64,000 bases of DNA from NCBI GenBank assembly GCA_036583965.1, contig JAZBQD010000018.1:69652143-69716142 (forward strand). Reading direction: 5' to 3'. This document shows, one piece after another, positions 45,967-57,787 of the stretch (position 1 is its first letter; each line of letters opens with the position of its first letter). A program made the position numbers and the translations under genes. This stretch comes from Prunella strophiata. Lineage: Eukaryota > Chordata > Aves > Passeriformes > Prunellidae. Under the pieces are notes generated by a model. It had not been told where the DNA came from. It did no database searches and saw nothing but the letters and a program-made list of their open reading frames with translations.

Positions 45967-47099
45967 TGGATTTGCCTCCAAGAATTCCTCTTTGGATGCA
46001 GAAATTTTGTTATTCCATGGGAATGGGAAAAATTTGGGCAGGAATTGGTTGGATTCTGATGCTGTTTCCTCTAAGAATTCCTCTTTGGATCCAGTAATTC
46101 CATTGTTCCTTGGAAAGGAGGAGTTTTGGGGTGGAATTGGTTGGATTCTGATACTGTTTCCTCCAAGAATTCTTTGGATTCATTAATTTCATTATTCCGT
46201 TAAAATAGGAGAAATTTGGGCAGGAATTGGTTGGATTCTGGTGCTGTTTTTTCCAAGGAAAATGAATTATTCTGTGGGAATGGGAGAGTTTTGGGGTGGA
46301 ATTGGTTGGATTCTGATACCATTTTCTCCAAGAATTCTTTGGATTAATTAACTTCATTATTCCATGGAAATGGGAGAAATTTGGGCAGGAATTGGTTGGA
46401 TTCTGGTGCTGTTTATTCCAAGAATTCCTCTTTGGGTGAAGGAATTTCATTATTCCATGGGAATTAAGGCATTTTGGGCAGGAATTGGTTGGAATCTGAT
46501 GCTGTTTGCTCCAAGGAAAATGAATTATTCTGTGGGAATGGGAGAATTTTGGCAGGAATTGGTTGGATTCTGATACCATTTTCTCCAAGAATTCTTTGGA
46601 TTCATTAACTTCATTATTCCATGGAAATGGGAGAAATTTGGGCAGGAATTGATTGGATTCTGATGCTGTTTGCTCCAAGAATTCCTCTTTTGATCCAGCA
46701 ATTTTGTTATTCCTTGGGAATGGAGGAGTTTTGGGCAGGGATCAGTTGGTATCTGATGCTGTTTGCTCCAAGGAAAATGAATTATTCTGCAAGAATGGGA
46801 GAATTTTGGGCAGGAATTGGTTGGATTCTGATACCATTTTCTCCAAGAATTCTTTGGATTTGTTAACTTTGTTATTCTATGGAAATGGGAGAGTTTTGGA
46901 GTGGAATTGGTTGGATTCTAATGCTGTTTTCTCCAAAAATACTTTTTTTTGGATGCAGCAATTTTGTTATTCCCTGATAAATGGGAGTATTTTGGGCAGG
47001 AATTGGTCAGATTTTGATGCTGTTTTCTCCAAGAATTCTTCTTTAGCCACAGTAATTCCACTATTCCATGGAAAAGGAGGAGTTTTGGGCAGGAATTCC
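45967..47099. repeat. Tandem repeat, ~72-98-bp units, about 12 copies
   Basis: Each unit contains 'ggaattggttggattctgat', 'ctccaagaattc', 'ctttggat' and 'attattccatgggaatggg'. Unit starts fall near 46041, 46133, 46223, 46291, 46389, 46483, 46555, 46649, 46738, 46813, 46903 and 47001. Short and long unit types alternate, suggesting a higher-order arrangement. Confidence 0.93.
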
Positions 47100-47382
47100 T
47101 CAGAAATGGATCATTTGCTGCACCTTGGAGACCTTCACAGCTCTGCCAGCTCTGTGTGACAGGAGCAGATTTGCTGCCATCCCCAAATCCACTCTTGCCT
47201 GGATCACTCTGAGATTTCTGAGGGAAAAATTGCCACAGAATTGTGCCAGGAGTTTGTTTTTTGACTGAAGATGGTTCCTTGGAGCTGTCCCAGAGCGCTC
47301 CTGTTTCCACAGGCTGCCTCCTGGGAATTCTGAGTACATTGATATTTAAATATTAATTTATAAGGAAGGTAGATAAGGAATC

Positions 47383-48430
47383 TTTGGAGTTCACCCTCCA
47401 ACTTTGAATTTTTGGAATGCTTCCAGCAGCATCCAAGCCTTGAATCTCCTGATCCAAGGAACATGTGGAGCCTCATCCTTTTCTAGGGACCTTTGGAGCT
47501 CACCCTCCAACTTTGAATTTTGAGGATGTTTCTAGGAGCATCCAAATCTTGAATCTGCCATTTCAAGGAACATGTGGAGTCTCATCCCTTTTCCAGGGCC
47601 TTGGGAGTTCACCCTCCAAATTTTAATTTTGGGGGATGCATCTGAGCCTTGAATTTCTTGATCCAAGGAACCTGTGGAGCCTCATCCCTTTCTAGGGACC
47701 TTTGGAGCTCACCCTCCAACTTAGAATTTTGAGGATGTTTCCAAGAGCCCTCCAACTTTGAATTTTGAGTATGTTTCCAGGAGCATCCAAATCCTGAGTC
47801 TACCATTTCAAGGAACTTATGGAGTCTCATCCCTTTTCCAGGGCCTTGGAAGTTCACCCTCCAAATTTTAATTTTGGGGATGCATCTTAGCCTTGAATTT
47901 CTTGATCCAAGGAATCTGTGGAGCTTCATCCCTTTCTAGGGACATTTGGAACTCATGCTCCAGCTCTGGATTTCAGCTTCCAGCAGCATCCAGGCCTTGA
48001 CTGTGCCATTCCAAGGAACCTGCATCCCTTTTCCAGGGCCTTGGGAGTTCACCCTCCAAATTTGAATTTTGGGGATGTGTCTGAGCTTTGAATCTCCTGA
48101 CCCAAGGAACATGTGGAGCCTCATCCCTTTCTAGTTGGAGCTCACCCTCCAACTTAGAATTTTGAGGATGTTTCCAGGAGCATCCAAATCCTGAGTCTGC
48201 CATTCCAAGGAACATCTGGAGTCTCATCCCTTTTCCAGGGCCTTTGGATTTCACCCTCCAAATTTTACTTTTGGGGATGATCCGAGCCTTGAATTTCTTG
48301 ATCCAAGGGACCTGTGGAGCCTCATCCCTTTCTAGGGACCTTTGGAACTCATGCTCCAGCTCTGGATTTCAGGCTTCCAGCAGCATCCAGGCCTTGACTG
48401 TGCCATTCCAAGGAACCTGAATCCCTTTCC
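47383..48430. repeat. Tandem repeat, ~100-bp unit, about 10-11 copies with higher-order period
   Basis: Each unit runs from 'tttggagctcaccctccaac' through 'gaattttgaggatg', 'ccaggagcatccaa' and 'ttgaatc' to 'ccaaggaacatgtggag'. A diverged unit type (aactcatgctccagctctgg) appears at 47945 and again at 48340, 395 bases apart, indicating duplication of a four-unit block. Confidence 0.93.
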
Positions 48431-48954
48431 CAAGTCTGTTGGAGCCCAGGAGCTCTCGTGGGGCTCTTCCCCTGTGGTTGGGCAACCCAAATCCCAGGCA
48501 GGAGATGAAAGGAGCTCTGTGTTGCCAGCTTCCCTCCCATCCCAGCCTGGAGAGGGAATTGTTTCCCAGTTCCCGGCGTCTCCAGCGATCCACGTGGGTT
48601 TGCTGAAGGAAAAGAACTGTCAGAAACCCTGTTCCTATAAAACATCTTTTTGTGCCCCTCATCTGTTCATAATTAGGTCATTTGGCCACGTTGCCATGAG
48701 ATTTTCTTGGAATGGGAAGTTCCCCTCCCCAAAATGTGTGGCTGTGTTTATCTTGGAGGAATATCCCAGCTCTCCAGGCAGGGCTGGGAGCTGGAGCAGG
48801 AGTTTGTTAATTGGGAATTAGGAGGGAGCTGAAAGGCTGGGGGGGGCTGAAAGTGCCACTTTATTTGGAGAAGCTTCAGAGAGGAATTTGGATCATGGGG
48901 ACAGGATTGGGAATCCCATTGGAGGAGCTGCCAGGCCTCAGTTTGACACGAGGG

Positions 48955-49068
48955 TGTGGGTTTGATGTGGATTTGATATGGATTTGATATGGGTTTATTA
49001 TGGATTTAATTTGGATTTCATATGGACTTAATTTGGATTTAATTTGGATTTATTATGGATTTGCTGGT
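48955..49068. repeat. Short AT-rich tandem repeat, 11-12-bp unit
   Basis: Repeats of 'ggatttgatat' and 'ggatttaattt' over about 110 bases. Confidence 0.85.
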
Positions 49069-50449
49069 GTGATTGTCCACAAAGGTGTTCTGAGGAGGGT
49101 CAGCAGCTTCTGCTGCTGGATGGGGCAGTTTTGAACATTCCAAATGGTTGCATTCCATGGATTTTAAGGCCAAGACATGAAATTGCTTTGCTCCACATAA
49201 CAGAAATGGGTTTGTTTCTGTATTGGGGATTTTTGTTGTCTTTCTAATCAGAAATAGGGATTGCTTCTCAGAAATGTGTCAGAGGAAGCAGCAGATCCAT
49301 GGGATGGATCTGGGTGGGATTGTCTGCTTCTGGATGTGGGAATGGTGCAGGGGACTGGGGGGGAACATGGGATGGGATGAGAGGGAATGGCCAGGGGAGG
49401 GTTAGGCTGGATACTTGGAAAATTCCTTCATGGAAAGGGTTTTCCAGCAGTCCCCATCCCTGCAGGGATGTGGCTCTGGTGATGCTTTGTGAAGGCTGAC
49501 TTAGAGCAGAGGCTGGACAGAGCTAAAGAATAAAATAATAATAAAGGGATTATTTAATGAAGGGATTTATTAAAAGGCTTCAATGGATCCGCCTTGGGCA
49601 GCACAAGAGCCCAGCCAGGGCTGCACCCAAGATGAACCAAAATGGTCCCAAAATGAACCCAAGATGAACCAAAATGGTCCCAAAATGCACGGCCGGGCAT
49701 GGGCTCTCTCACTTGGATCAGTTCTGCTCCATTTGCAGATTGGAGTTCATTGTCCCATTCCAGCTTTAGCTCCTGCAGTCCCATCCTGCTTGTTTTTCTC
49801 TCTTCAGCCCACGGTGTTTGTGCTCTTGGGCTGAGATTTGGATCATTTGTCCTTGGTGCCCAGCTGGAGCAGGAATTGTTTTGTCTCCCTGCTCTGTGCA
49901 CAGAGCTCACCATCCCCTGATATGAAGCTCAGACCTACACACTAAAGCAGCACAGAACCTGAAAAATATAAAAGCTCAAACCTGAGGCACTGCTTGGGGA
50001 CACAGGACAGGGCTGGGGAGAGTTGGATTCAGTCCCAGAGGATTTTTCCAACCTCAGGGATTCTGTGGAGAGGTCCAAGCAGGGCAGGGGTTCAGTGCCA
50101 CCAGCTCTGTCTCACCCTGAGCTGGGACCAGCCCCTGCTCCTATTCCTCTCCCTGCTCCCATTCCTCCTGTTTCGTCCCCAGCCCAGATCCTACAAACAG
50201 GAATGAGAACTAACAACGAGCAGGAATCAGAGCTCAGCTCTAGGGAAGGTGTTTTAGGGAGCCAGGAGCAGGAGATAAAAAAACCAAAACCCTGAGCAGC
50301 AAATTGCCCTTTTGCTGACCTGAGCCTGAATCCTGGCCTGGCTTTCTAGGCCCAGCTCGGGTGGAGCAATGTCAGAGATCCTGCACAGCATCGAGGGAAC
50401 GGCCCCGGCAGTGTCAGACGGAAGGATCATAATGTAATAGTTCCCCAAA

Positions 50450-50700
50450 ACTCCCAATATTTGTCATTTACAATGGCGTTATCTCAGAGCTTGGCCTGCA
50501 GTTAAAAAGGCCCACGTTGAATAAACATTGAGATATTTATTATTTTTAGTGAAATCGACCTTCCAGTCACCTCGGTTTTATGGCTGCGCTGCTTATAAAT
50601 TCCCAAAGGATTATTTGCAAACTCCTGCTCCTATCTGGCAGCCTTATCAGCAGGGCAGGAGTTCACATATTGTACCGGGGGGTCAGCCCGCGGTCATGGG
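50450..50700. promoter_or_regulatory. Candidate conserved non-coding element
   Basis: Repeat-free sequence unlike its surroundings, with a GATA-type site (ccttatcag), a HOX/CDX-like 'ttttatgg', an AT-rich 'gagatatttattatttttag' and isolated CpGs. It has the look of an ancient enhancer, but only alignment to other vertebrates can show this. Confidence 0.25.
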
Positions 50701-50909
50701 CTTCCAGAGGGGGCCAGGCACCTGTAAATCCTGCAAATCCTTCCCTCGGCAACCAAGGCGAAGGACAACATCCAACAGGCACGGAGACTTTTCCAGGAAA
50801 CGCTGAACTTTGGCAGGAAGGGCAGAGCAGGGGGAAAGAAAGTGAAGGAAGGTCAGGCGGGGGTTAATTGAGAGCTGGACCTTGGCGCGGTGGCGGCTGC
50901 GGGGCAGGA

Positions 50910-51730
50910 CAGGCTCTCCGGGGATGTTTTATGGGATTGTTCATCCCAGTTCCTTTCTTGGGGAGGAAGGGGCTGCCTGAGGCAGAGATGGGCATGGGAA
51001 GGGTTTGGATTTCTGCAGATATCAAACAAAACATCCCAACATCTTCAGGGTGCCCCTATCTCACAGCAGTGAAAAGTTTAGGAGGGACACTGGCAGCAAA
51101 TCCAGGGATTACAGGGTCAGTTGGGCAAAGCCTGGCTTGGTTTGAGCTGATCCTGAGTACTAAACCTAGCCAAGGTTCTGTTCCTTAGGGATGAGCCTTT
51201 TCAGGCTCTCCAGGGATGTTTTATGGGATTGTTCATCCCAATTCCTTTCCTGGGGAGGAAGGGGCTGCCTGAGGCAGAGATGGGCATGGGAAGGGTTTGG
51301 ATTTCTGCTGATATCAAACAAAACATCCCAACATCTTCAGGGTGCCCCCATCCCAAAGCAGTGAAAAGTTTAGGAGGGACACTGGCAGCAAATCCAGGGA
51401 TTACAGGGTCAGTTGGGCAAAGCCTGGCTTGGTTTGAGCTGATCCTAAGCCCAGCCCAGGTTCTGTTCAGCCATTTCAGGCTGTCCTGGGATGTTTTATG
51501 GGATTGTTCATCCCAATTCCTTTCCTGGTGAGGAAGGGGCTGCCTGAGGCAGGGATGGCAGCAAGGAGAGTGTGGATCTCTGGGACCTGGGATAAAACAT
51601 CCCAACTTCTTCAGGGTGCCCCCATCCCAAAGCAGTAAAAGGTTTAAGGAATTGATTTCAGGATCAGTTGGGAAGGCCTGGCCTGGTTTGAGCTGACCCT
51701 GAGCCCTAAGCCCAGCCCAGGCCGAGCTCA
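50910..51730. repeat. Three-copy tandem repeat, ~275-292-bp unit
   Basis: The landmark 'gatgttttatgggattgttc' falls at 50923, 51215 and 51490. Each unit contains 'gaggaaggggctgcctgagg', 'aaacatcccaac', 'gcagtgaaaagtttag' and 'gcctggcttggtttgagctg'. Copies 1 and 2 are most alike; copy 3 has internal deletions. Confidence 0.95.
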
Positions 51731-54274
51731 GCAGCAGCCCTGGCCTATCTCAGACCATTCACCTGCAGCCTGGGCTGGTGGCACCAGCTCCATCCCCTCC
51801 TGGCAGAGGAGCTGTGGAAAATGGCAATACTGTGATCTAAAGAACAAACCCAGAACGTGATTTTACTGTTGATGGGTCGATCTTTTATGTTGCCTCTGAC
51901 CAAAATCTGTGTAATGCTGGGGCTGCTTTGATCAATATCCAAAATAAAGGAGGAGAGGTGAGGCCTGGGCCAGCTGGTTTATCTGCAGGAGCATCTCAGC
52001 AGCTGCTGGGTGCCTTGGATTTCCAGGCCAAGACATGGGATGGCTTCGCTTTACACAACAGAAAATGAAAAGCAGTTTTGTGTTTCATGTTTCCCCTAAG
52101 CTGCAGCGAGGCAGAAAGCAAAGAGTGAACCCAAAGCAGAAAGGAATGAAATAAAAAAAAGAAAAGCCAAAAAAACTCAAGGCAGAGTGGGCTGCACTGA
52201 AGGTGCTCCCAAGAAGTTGTCAGGAGGCAGCTGAGGGTGATTTAAGTCCCTTAAACTCTTCCCTGAGCGGGGCTGGTGCCTGTTAGTTCTCATTTAGGCT
52301 CTGCCTTGGCGGGGTGGGTTTTTTTAGCTCGGTGCTAATTGCTTCCCAATTACTTTGAGGTTCTTCACATGTTCCTGAAGACACTGGGATTGACACTCCC
52401 AGCTCTTTGATCCCAGCTACAAAGGGGTCATTTTAGGGGAAAGAACAAGTGTCCAAAAACAGAGGCAACAAGGCAGAAAGAAAAAGGGAGCGGATTCTGA
52501 GGTAAAAACAGCCCTAAAAACTGGAGCTGCTGAAGGATTTCTGGAGAATCCAGAGCTGGATAATTTAGATAAATGGGAGCTGACAGGGATTTACTATAAA
52601 TTTGTCCTATCTCAGCACTGACATTTTTATCTGTGCTGCCTCTCCCCCAACCCTCAAGCTGCTTTGATGCACAAAATGCATTAAAAAGGTAAAAAAAAGC
52701 CTTAACAGTTAATAATAACCCCCTGTTTTACAGAGAACAATCCATGTAGGAATATCTTGTCAGGGTGGATAGTCTGTATCCTTTTGGAACAGCTCTCCTT
52801 GGGAATTTTAGGGAAGGACACGTTTTGTATCTCTTAGTGCAGAGCCAGCACAGCCTTGGGAGGAGAAACAAGGTTTTCTTTTGGGATTATCACTGGAATC
52901 ACAAGGTTTTGCTGCAGGAGCTGCTCAGGGGTCCCTGGGCTCAAGGTGAACCTGTGGAATTCCCACCTGGAGCAGATTCCATTGGAAATGGGGGATCCTG
53001 TGTATCCTGGTTCTCCTCCCAGCCCTGCACTTAAATCATTTTAATTCCTCTCACAGGTGTGATGCTGCTGGTGCTGCCTGCCCAAATCCTCCTTTTCCTC
53101 CTTTTTTGGGATGGGATTGGGCAGGGGGGCACAGCTCATCTGTGAGGCTGAGGGCTCCCACTCCCTCCCCACCCTCTCGGGGGCTCAGCATCCCCACCAA
53201 AAATATTTGTGCTTTGCAGAGGGGGCAAAACAATTGAAGTTCTCCTTTCAAGAGCAGGAGGGAGGCTCTTTAGGAGCCACAACCCCAACAATGAGAGCCA
53301 CCCAGCCCTGCCTTTCAGATGAAACCAAACCTTTTTTCTCTTTGTAGCACCACTTGTTCCTTTTATTCCGCAGTGCAACACAAACCCCACCATGGAAACT
53401 CTGTGGTTCTTCTGTTTCAGAGCTCGGGCTTGTCAAGTTTTCCCCAGGAACGCGAAAACTTAATTTTTATTTTATTTTTTTTTTGGAAAGGAGCGGGGCG
53501 CGCAGTGGGGAAAAAAAAAAAAAAATCCCTCTCTGGTGACTCCTTGTTCATCTCAGGCACTTTGCAGCCTGTCCCATGGCCGTGTCCTGGCATTTCTCAG
53601 CGTCTGCTGCCTGGGCTGGTGCCTGGTGCGGGGAGATAGCTGTAAACAGAGCTCTGAGATCATAGGGGAAGGCTGGGGGGAGCCACTTTGTGCACGGCAT
53701 TGATAAGGCCACAGGAAAAGCCATTAGAGCGGGCCGGTGTCAGTGACCTGTGATAACCACCCTGTCCTACGTGCTAATGGAGCCCTGGTGGCAGCGGGCT
53801 GAACTTTGGGAATTGTCACAGTGCTGCTCCGACCCTGTGACCTCCTTCTTTCCCCGGGAGAAAAGCGCTTGGCCGCGATCAAAGCGGCGGCGCAGAAATC
53901 AGCCTTGGGTCGGGGCTGGCCTGATAGGATCACAGGGGTTGAAACAGTTCCCCTTGGAAAACACAGCCAGTGGAAAGGGGAGGGAAAAAGTAAAAAATAA
54001 AAAAAATCCCACCCTGAGCCAGGGAGGTTTTCCTGCAATAGCCCGGATGCAGGCTCCTCGTCAGCTGAGGGGAGGGGAGAGCAGCAGAGCTTTCCCAGGA
54101 CTGGGAATGTCCTGGGGTTTGGATTTAGGGCTGGTTTCATGCCCTCAGTCCCATCCTGCTCTCAGTGGCCACCTCTGATTGTCCTGACTGGGGGAGATTG
54201 ATGGAATCTGTTTGGTGGCTCGTGGGATCATTCCCTGGGGAAGGATCTGGGAGAGGTTCTGGTCTGACCTCCTG
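51731..54274. other. Unassigned intron sequence
   Basis: An A-run at about 53511-53525 and a candidate element at 53630. No gene recognised. Confidence 0.6.
53630..53920. promoter_or_regulatory. Candidate conserved non-coding element
   Basis: Repeat-free stretch with 'gagatagctgtaaacagagc', 'cattgataaggcca' and 'gtgacctgtgataacc', flanked by low-complexity sequence. Inferred from texture only. Confidence 0.2.
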
Positions 54275-54505
54275 GAATGAGGGATAGGTGGGATTTTGGG
54301 AGAGAATTCCTGACTGGGAGGGTGGTGAGGGGCTGGGCTGGAATTGCCAGCTTTGCTGTGGCTGCCCCTGGATCCCTGGCAATGCCCAAGGCCAGGCTGG
54401 ACATTGGGGCTTGGGAGCAGTCTGGGACAGTGGGAGGTGTCCCTGCCCATGGATGGGGCTGGATGAGCTCTTAGGTCCTTTCCCACCCAAACCATTCCAT
54501 GATTC
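54275..54505 (+). mobile_element. CR1 LINE 3' end fragment
   Basis: Sense copy: 'ggctggaattgccagctttg', 'caaggccaggctggacattg' and 'caaaccattccatgattcc'. Confidence 0.9.
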
Positions 54506-54524
54506 CACGGAAGCAGCTCTGAGA

Positions 54525-55245
54525 TCAGCCCAGGCTGTTCAGGGCTTTATCCCAGCTTGTGTTGAAAACCTCCAAGGCTCCAGAAACCTCTCTGGGAACT
54601 TGTTCTACCTTGCCCTTGTCCCCTGTGCTGGCACTGCTGGGGCACCTCCAGTGCTGGGGCAGCTCTGGAGAGCCCTGGAGGGGCTGGAGCATGGCCAGGG
54701 CAGGGAATGGAGCTGGGAAGGGGCTGGAGAATCCCTGAGGAGCTGGGAAGGGAATGGAGAATCCCTGAGGAGCTGGGAAGGGAATGGAGAATCCCTGAGG
54801 GGCTGGGCAGGGAATGGAGAATCCCTGAGGGGCTGGGAAGGGAATGGAGAATCCCTGAGGAGCTGGGAAGGGAATGGAGAATCCCTGAGGAGCTGAAGGG
54901 GCTCAGCCTGGAGCAAAGGAGGCTCAGGGGGCCCTTGTGGCTCTGCACAGCTCCTGCCAGGAGGGCACAGCCGGGGGGGTCGGGCTCTGCTCCAGGGAAC
55001 AGGGACAGGAGCAGAGGGAACGGCCTCAGGGCAGCCCCAGGGTGGGCACTGGGAGGAATTTCCCCATGGAAAGGGGGTCAGGCACTGGGAGTGCCCAGGG
55101 AGGTTTGGAGTGCCCATCCTTGGAGGGGATTTCCCTGTGGATGTGGCACTTGGGGACAGGGGCAGTGGTGCCCCGGCAGTGCTGGGGATTATTTGGTCCC
55201 AATGATCTTAAAGACCTTTCCCAATCATTCCATGATCCTGTGACT
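54525..55245 (+). mobile_element. CR1 fragment (older subfamily) with internal 30-bp expansion
   Basis: Sense copy: 'gctcagcctggagcaaagg', 'gaatttccccatggaaagg', 'ggatgtggcacttgggg' and 'gatcttaaagacctttccc', ending 'ccatgatcctgtgac'. The 30-bp array at 54721-54900 lies within it. Confidence 0.88.
54721..54900. repeat. Minisatellite, 30-bp unit, exactly 6 copies, inside a CR1
   Basis: Units begin every 30 bases from 54721 and combine 'ggaatggagaatccctgagg' with 'agctgggaag'. The array expands a segment just upstream of the CR1 motif 'gctcagcctggagcaaagg'. The period is ten codons, so the frame stays open, but it is not a gene. Confidence 0.95.
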
Positions 55246-56159
55246 TTTCCCCCAGTTTGCAGGCACTGAGGAGCTCCTGGCAGTTGCCCTGTGGCTTCTC
55301 CAGGTCGCTGCCACAGGACTGGAGCTGGACATGTCCCAGGACAGGCCTCTGCTGTGGTCACCAGCTCCATTTAGGGTGACTCCCTGAACTCCTTGCTCCC
55401 AACCCTCTGGAACTGACCACCCCACTAATTATTTATTTTTCCAGCTGTCCCTCATCCATACAGGGACATCCAGGTTTAGGTTCAGGAATATTGTGGAAGA
55501 GCACATTAAATCCTGGCTAAGGTCAGGGATTCTGCTTTCCCAGGATCCCCAAATCCTGCTGTGCCAGCACATCCTTGGCATAACTCCTGCTTAAATATGT
55601 CCTGGTTCTCCCCACTCCCCTTCTCCTCCATTCTCCTGGAATTCTGTCCCAGGAGGACTCAGCTCAGGGGCTGAAAGTTCTGGAATTCCTCCCATCATTT
55701 TTTCAACCTTTACTGCAAAATTCACCTTTCCCCACTCGTTCCCAAGGTCTTTTTGAAGGAATTTTAGCCACTCTGGAGCTGCTGGATGCAGGGAGCTCCG
55801 AGGCCATGGGGATTTTGTTGGGAATGTTCACCTTGCTCAGGGTCCAGCTGAGCCACCCTGAATTCCCTTGCATTGTGCAGGCGTGGGAAGGCTCTTCCCA
55901 AGATTTGCTGTTTCCGGGCTTTGGGGCTCAGGAGGGTCCCAGGAATGTTTGGGAAAATGCCTCAGCTGCCCCAGAGGATTCTGTGGTGGGGTCCAGAAGG
56001 GAGATATCTCAAAAATAACAAGTGATAGGGGCGGAAGTGAAGTGATCTGGAAGGAATTTCCCTGGAGAACATTGATGTTCTAAGGTAAAACTCAGTTTAG
56101 CACAAAGGGAAATGGTGAATTCCCACTCTTCTCTCATCCTCTGGTTATGGATTCAAACC
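55246..56159. other. Unassigned intron sequence
   Basis: Nothing recognised. Confidence 0.6.
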
Positions 56160-56580
56160 ATAATGGAATGGTTTGGGTTGGAAGGGATCTTAAATCCCAT
56201 CTAATCCCAATGGCAGGGGCACCTAGTTCAGACTGGAACAGCTGGTGGAAAACTTGTCCAAGTCTCTTCAAAATTTGCTGAATTTGAAGTAAAATCAGTA
56301 ATCTCTGAGCCTTTTCCATGTAAATTTTGAGGATCTCCAAGGGCTGGAGGCTTCCCAGCCTCTCTGCTCCAACATTTGACCACCCTCTGTGGAATTTTTT
56401 TCCACATTTCATTAATTTAAATCCCTCCTTTTGTATTTTGCCCCTTGCCTCTGTTTTGCTGAGCATTTCCAAGAGGATCCTGGATCCATCTGTTCTGGAA
56501 TCTGGGATTGGATGTGCTTCCTCAGCCTTCTCCCTCCTCTCCTTCCCCAGCTGTCCCAGTCCCTGCTGGGCTGATGCTGA
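56160..56580 (-). mobile_element. CR1 fragments (young 3' end followed by an older copy)
   Basis: 'ggaatggtttgggttggaag' marks a young 3' end to about 56235. From about 56325, 'gaggcttcccagcctctctg', 'catttgaccaccctctgtgg' and 'attttgccccttgcctctg' match an older CR1 type. Confidence 0.75.
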
Positions 56581-56882
56581 TATTCCACATTTAGGGCTCA
56601 TTTTGACTCCTAAAAATGAACCAAAGTCTCTCTCTGTGCCCCTTCTTGGGGACCATTTAAAGACCCAAATCCAACCCTGGTGAGCAGTTCCAGTTTTTCC
56701 TGATTATCCCTAAAATTTGAGGTCTTGCCCGTACTGGCATTGGCTCCAGCTGTGGGAATCATGGAAAAATGACAGGAATAGGACATGGATGGAAGTAAAA
56801 GCTGGGAGGGTTCTGTCCCTCTTGGTGGGAAATGAGGATGTGTCAGAAAGGAACTCTGAGATTGCAAGGAGAGGCTTCAGAT

Positions 56883-57235
56883 CATAAAATCATGGAATTG
56901 CTGAGGTTGGAAAAGCCCTCTGAGGTCACCCAGTGCAGCCCTGCCAGGGCCACCATGTCCCCAAGTGCCACGTCCACAGGGCTTTGAAACCCCTCCAGGG
57001 ATGGGGACTCCACCCCTGCCAGGGCTGGACACCCCTTTCCATGAGGAGTTTCCCCAAATTTCCATCCTAAACCTCCTCTGGCCCAGCTTGAGGCCATTTC
57101 CATTCTCCTGTTGTTCCCTGAGAGCAGATCCTGACCTGTCCCCAGCTGTCCCCTCCTGGCAGGGACTTGTGCAGAGCCACAGGGTCCCCCCTGAACATCT
57201 TTTCTCCAGGCTGAGCACTCCTGGAAGATCCTTGG
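56883..57235 (-). mobile_element. CR1 LINE fragment (canonical avian type)
   Basis: 'ataaaatcatggaattgctg', 'aggttggaaaagccctctga', 'gatggggactccacc' and 'cttgaggccatttccattct', then 'tctccaggctgagcact'. Confidence 0.92.
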
Positions 57236-57439
57236 GCTCAGCTCAGCTGAGCTCAGCCTATCCCTGAACCCCCATCCATAAACAAACCCCGGGGGATTCT
57301 CCTGTGCAGCTCAGAAACTGCAGACTTTATTTTATTTTTTGGGAGGGGGTTTGTGGGGGGCTCTGGAGCTGTAAATCCACACTGCCCCCGTTCCATCCCT
57401 CTCCAGCAGGGCTCGGAGCCCAGCTGCAGCCTGGGCTCT

Positions 57440-57740
57440 TTTCCTGCTCTTTATGTTTCTCATCCTAAAGCCCTATAAGCACCGGGAGCTGGGAAATGAT
57501 TCCCATCCTGTTTGCAATAAATCCCTGGTTTTATGAAGGGTCCCGAAGCCGGCTGGACACGAATTCTCCACGTGTTTACAAATATTTGTGCAGGAAAAAA
57601 AGGGTGAGCAACGTCCAGGACGGGCTTCTGACGCATATTCCCCCCTGTTTCAGTCCTTTGTGCAGGAAAACCTGGAAGCCAGGCTGGATCTGCACAATGA
57701 ACAAACGCTGCCGTCGCATTCCGGGAGCGGCCGGAGCAGC
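57440..57740. promoter_or_regulatory. Candidate conserved non-coding element
   Basis: Repeat-free stretch with a forkhead-like 'tgtttacaaatatttg', 'ttgcaataaatcc' and several CpGs. Inferred from texture only. Confidence 0.2.
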
Positions 57741-57761
57741 GGGAGCGGGAGGAGCTCCCAC

Positions 57762-57787
57762 AAAAAAAAAAAAAAAAAAAAAAAAAG
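57762..57787. repeat. Long A homopolymer (about 25)
   Basis: An uninterrupted A-run after 'gagctcccac', followed by gggggtttt. There is no polyadenylation signal or transcript-like sequence before it, so I do not read it as a retrocopy tail. Confidence 0.9.

Larger units (their letters stand above)
48431..50909. other. Unassigned intron sequence
   Basis: Contains the short AT repeat at 48955, a small duplication ('ccaaaatggtcccaaaatg' twice at 49635-49690) and the candidate element at 50450-50700. Confidence 0.6.

Noticed and set aside
54288..54896. 202-codon frame ending in a decapeptide repeat
   Set aside because: Formed by a CR1 fragment plus its 30-bp internal expansion.
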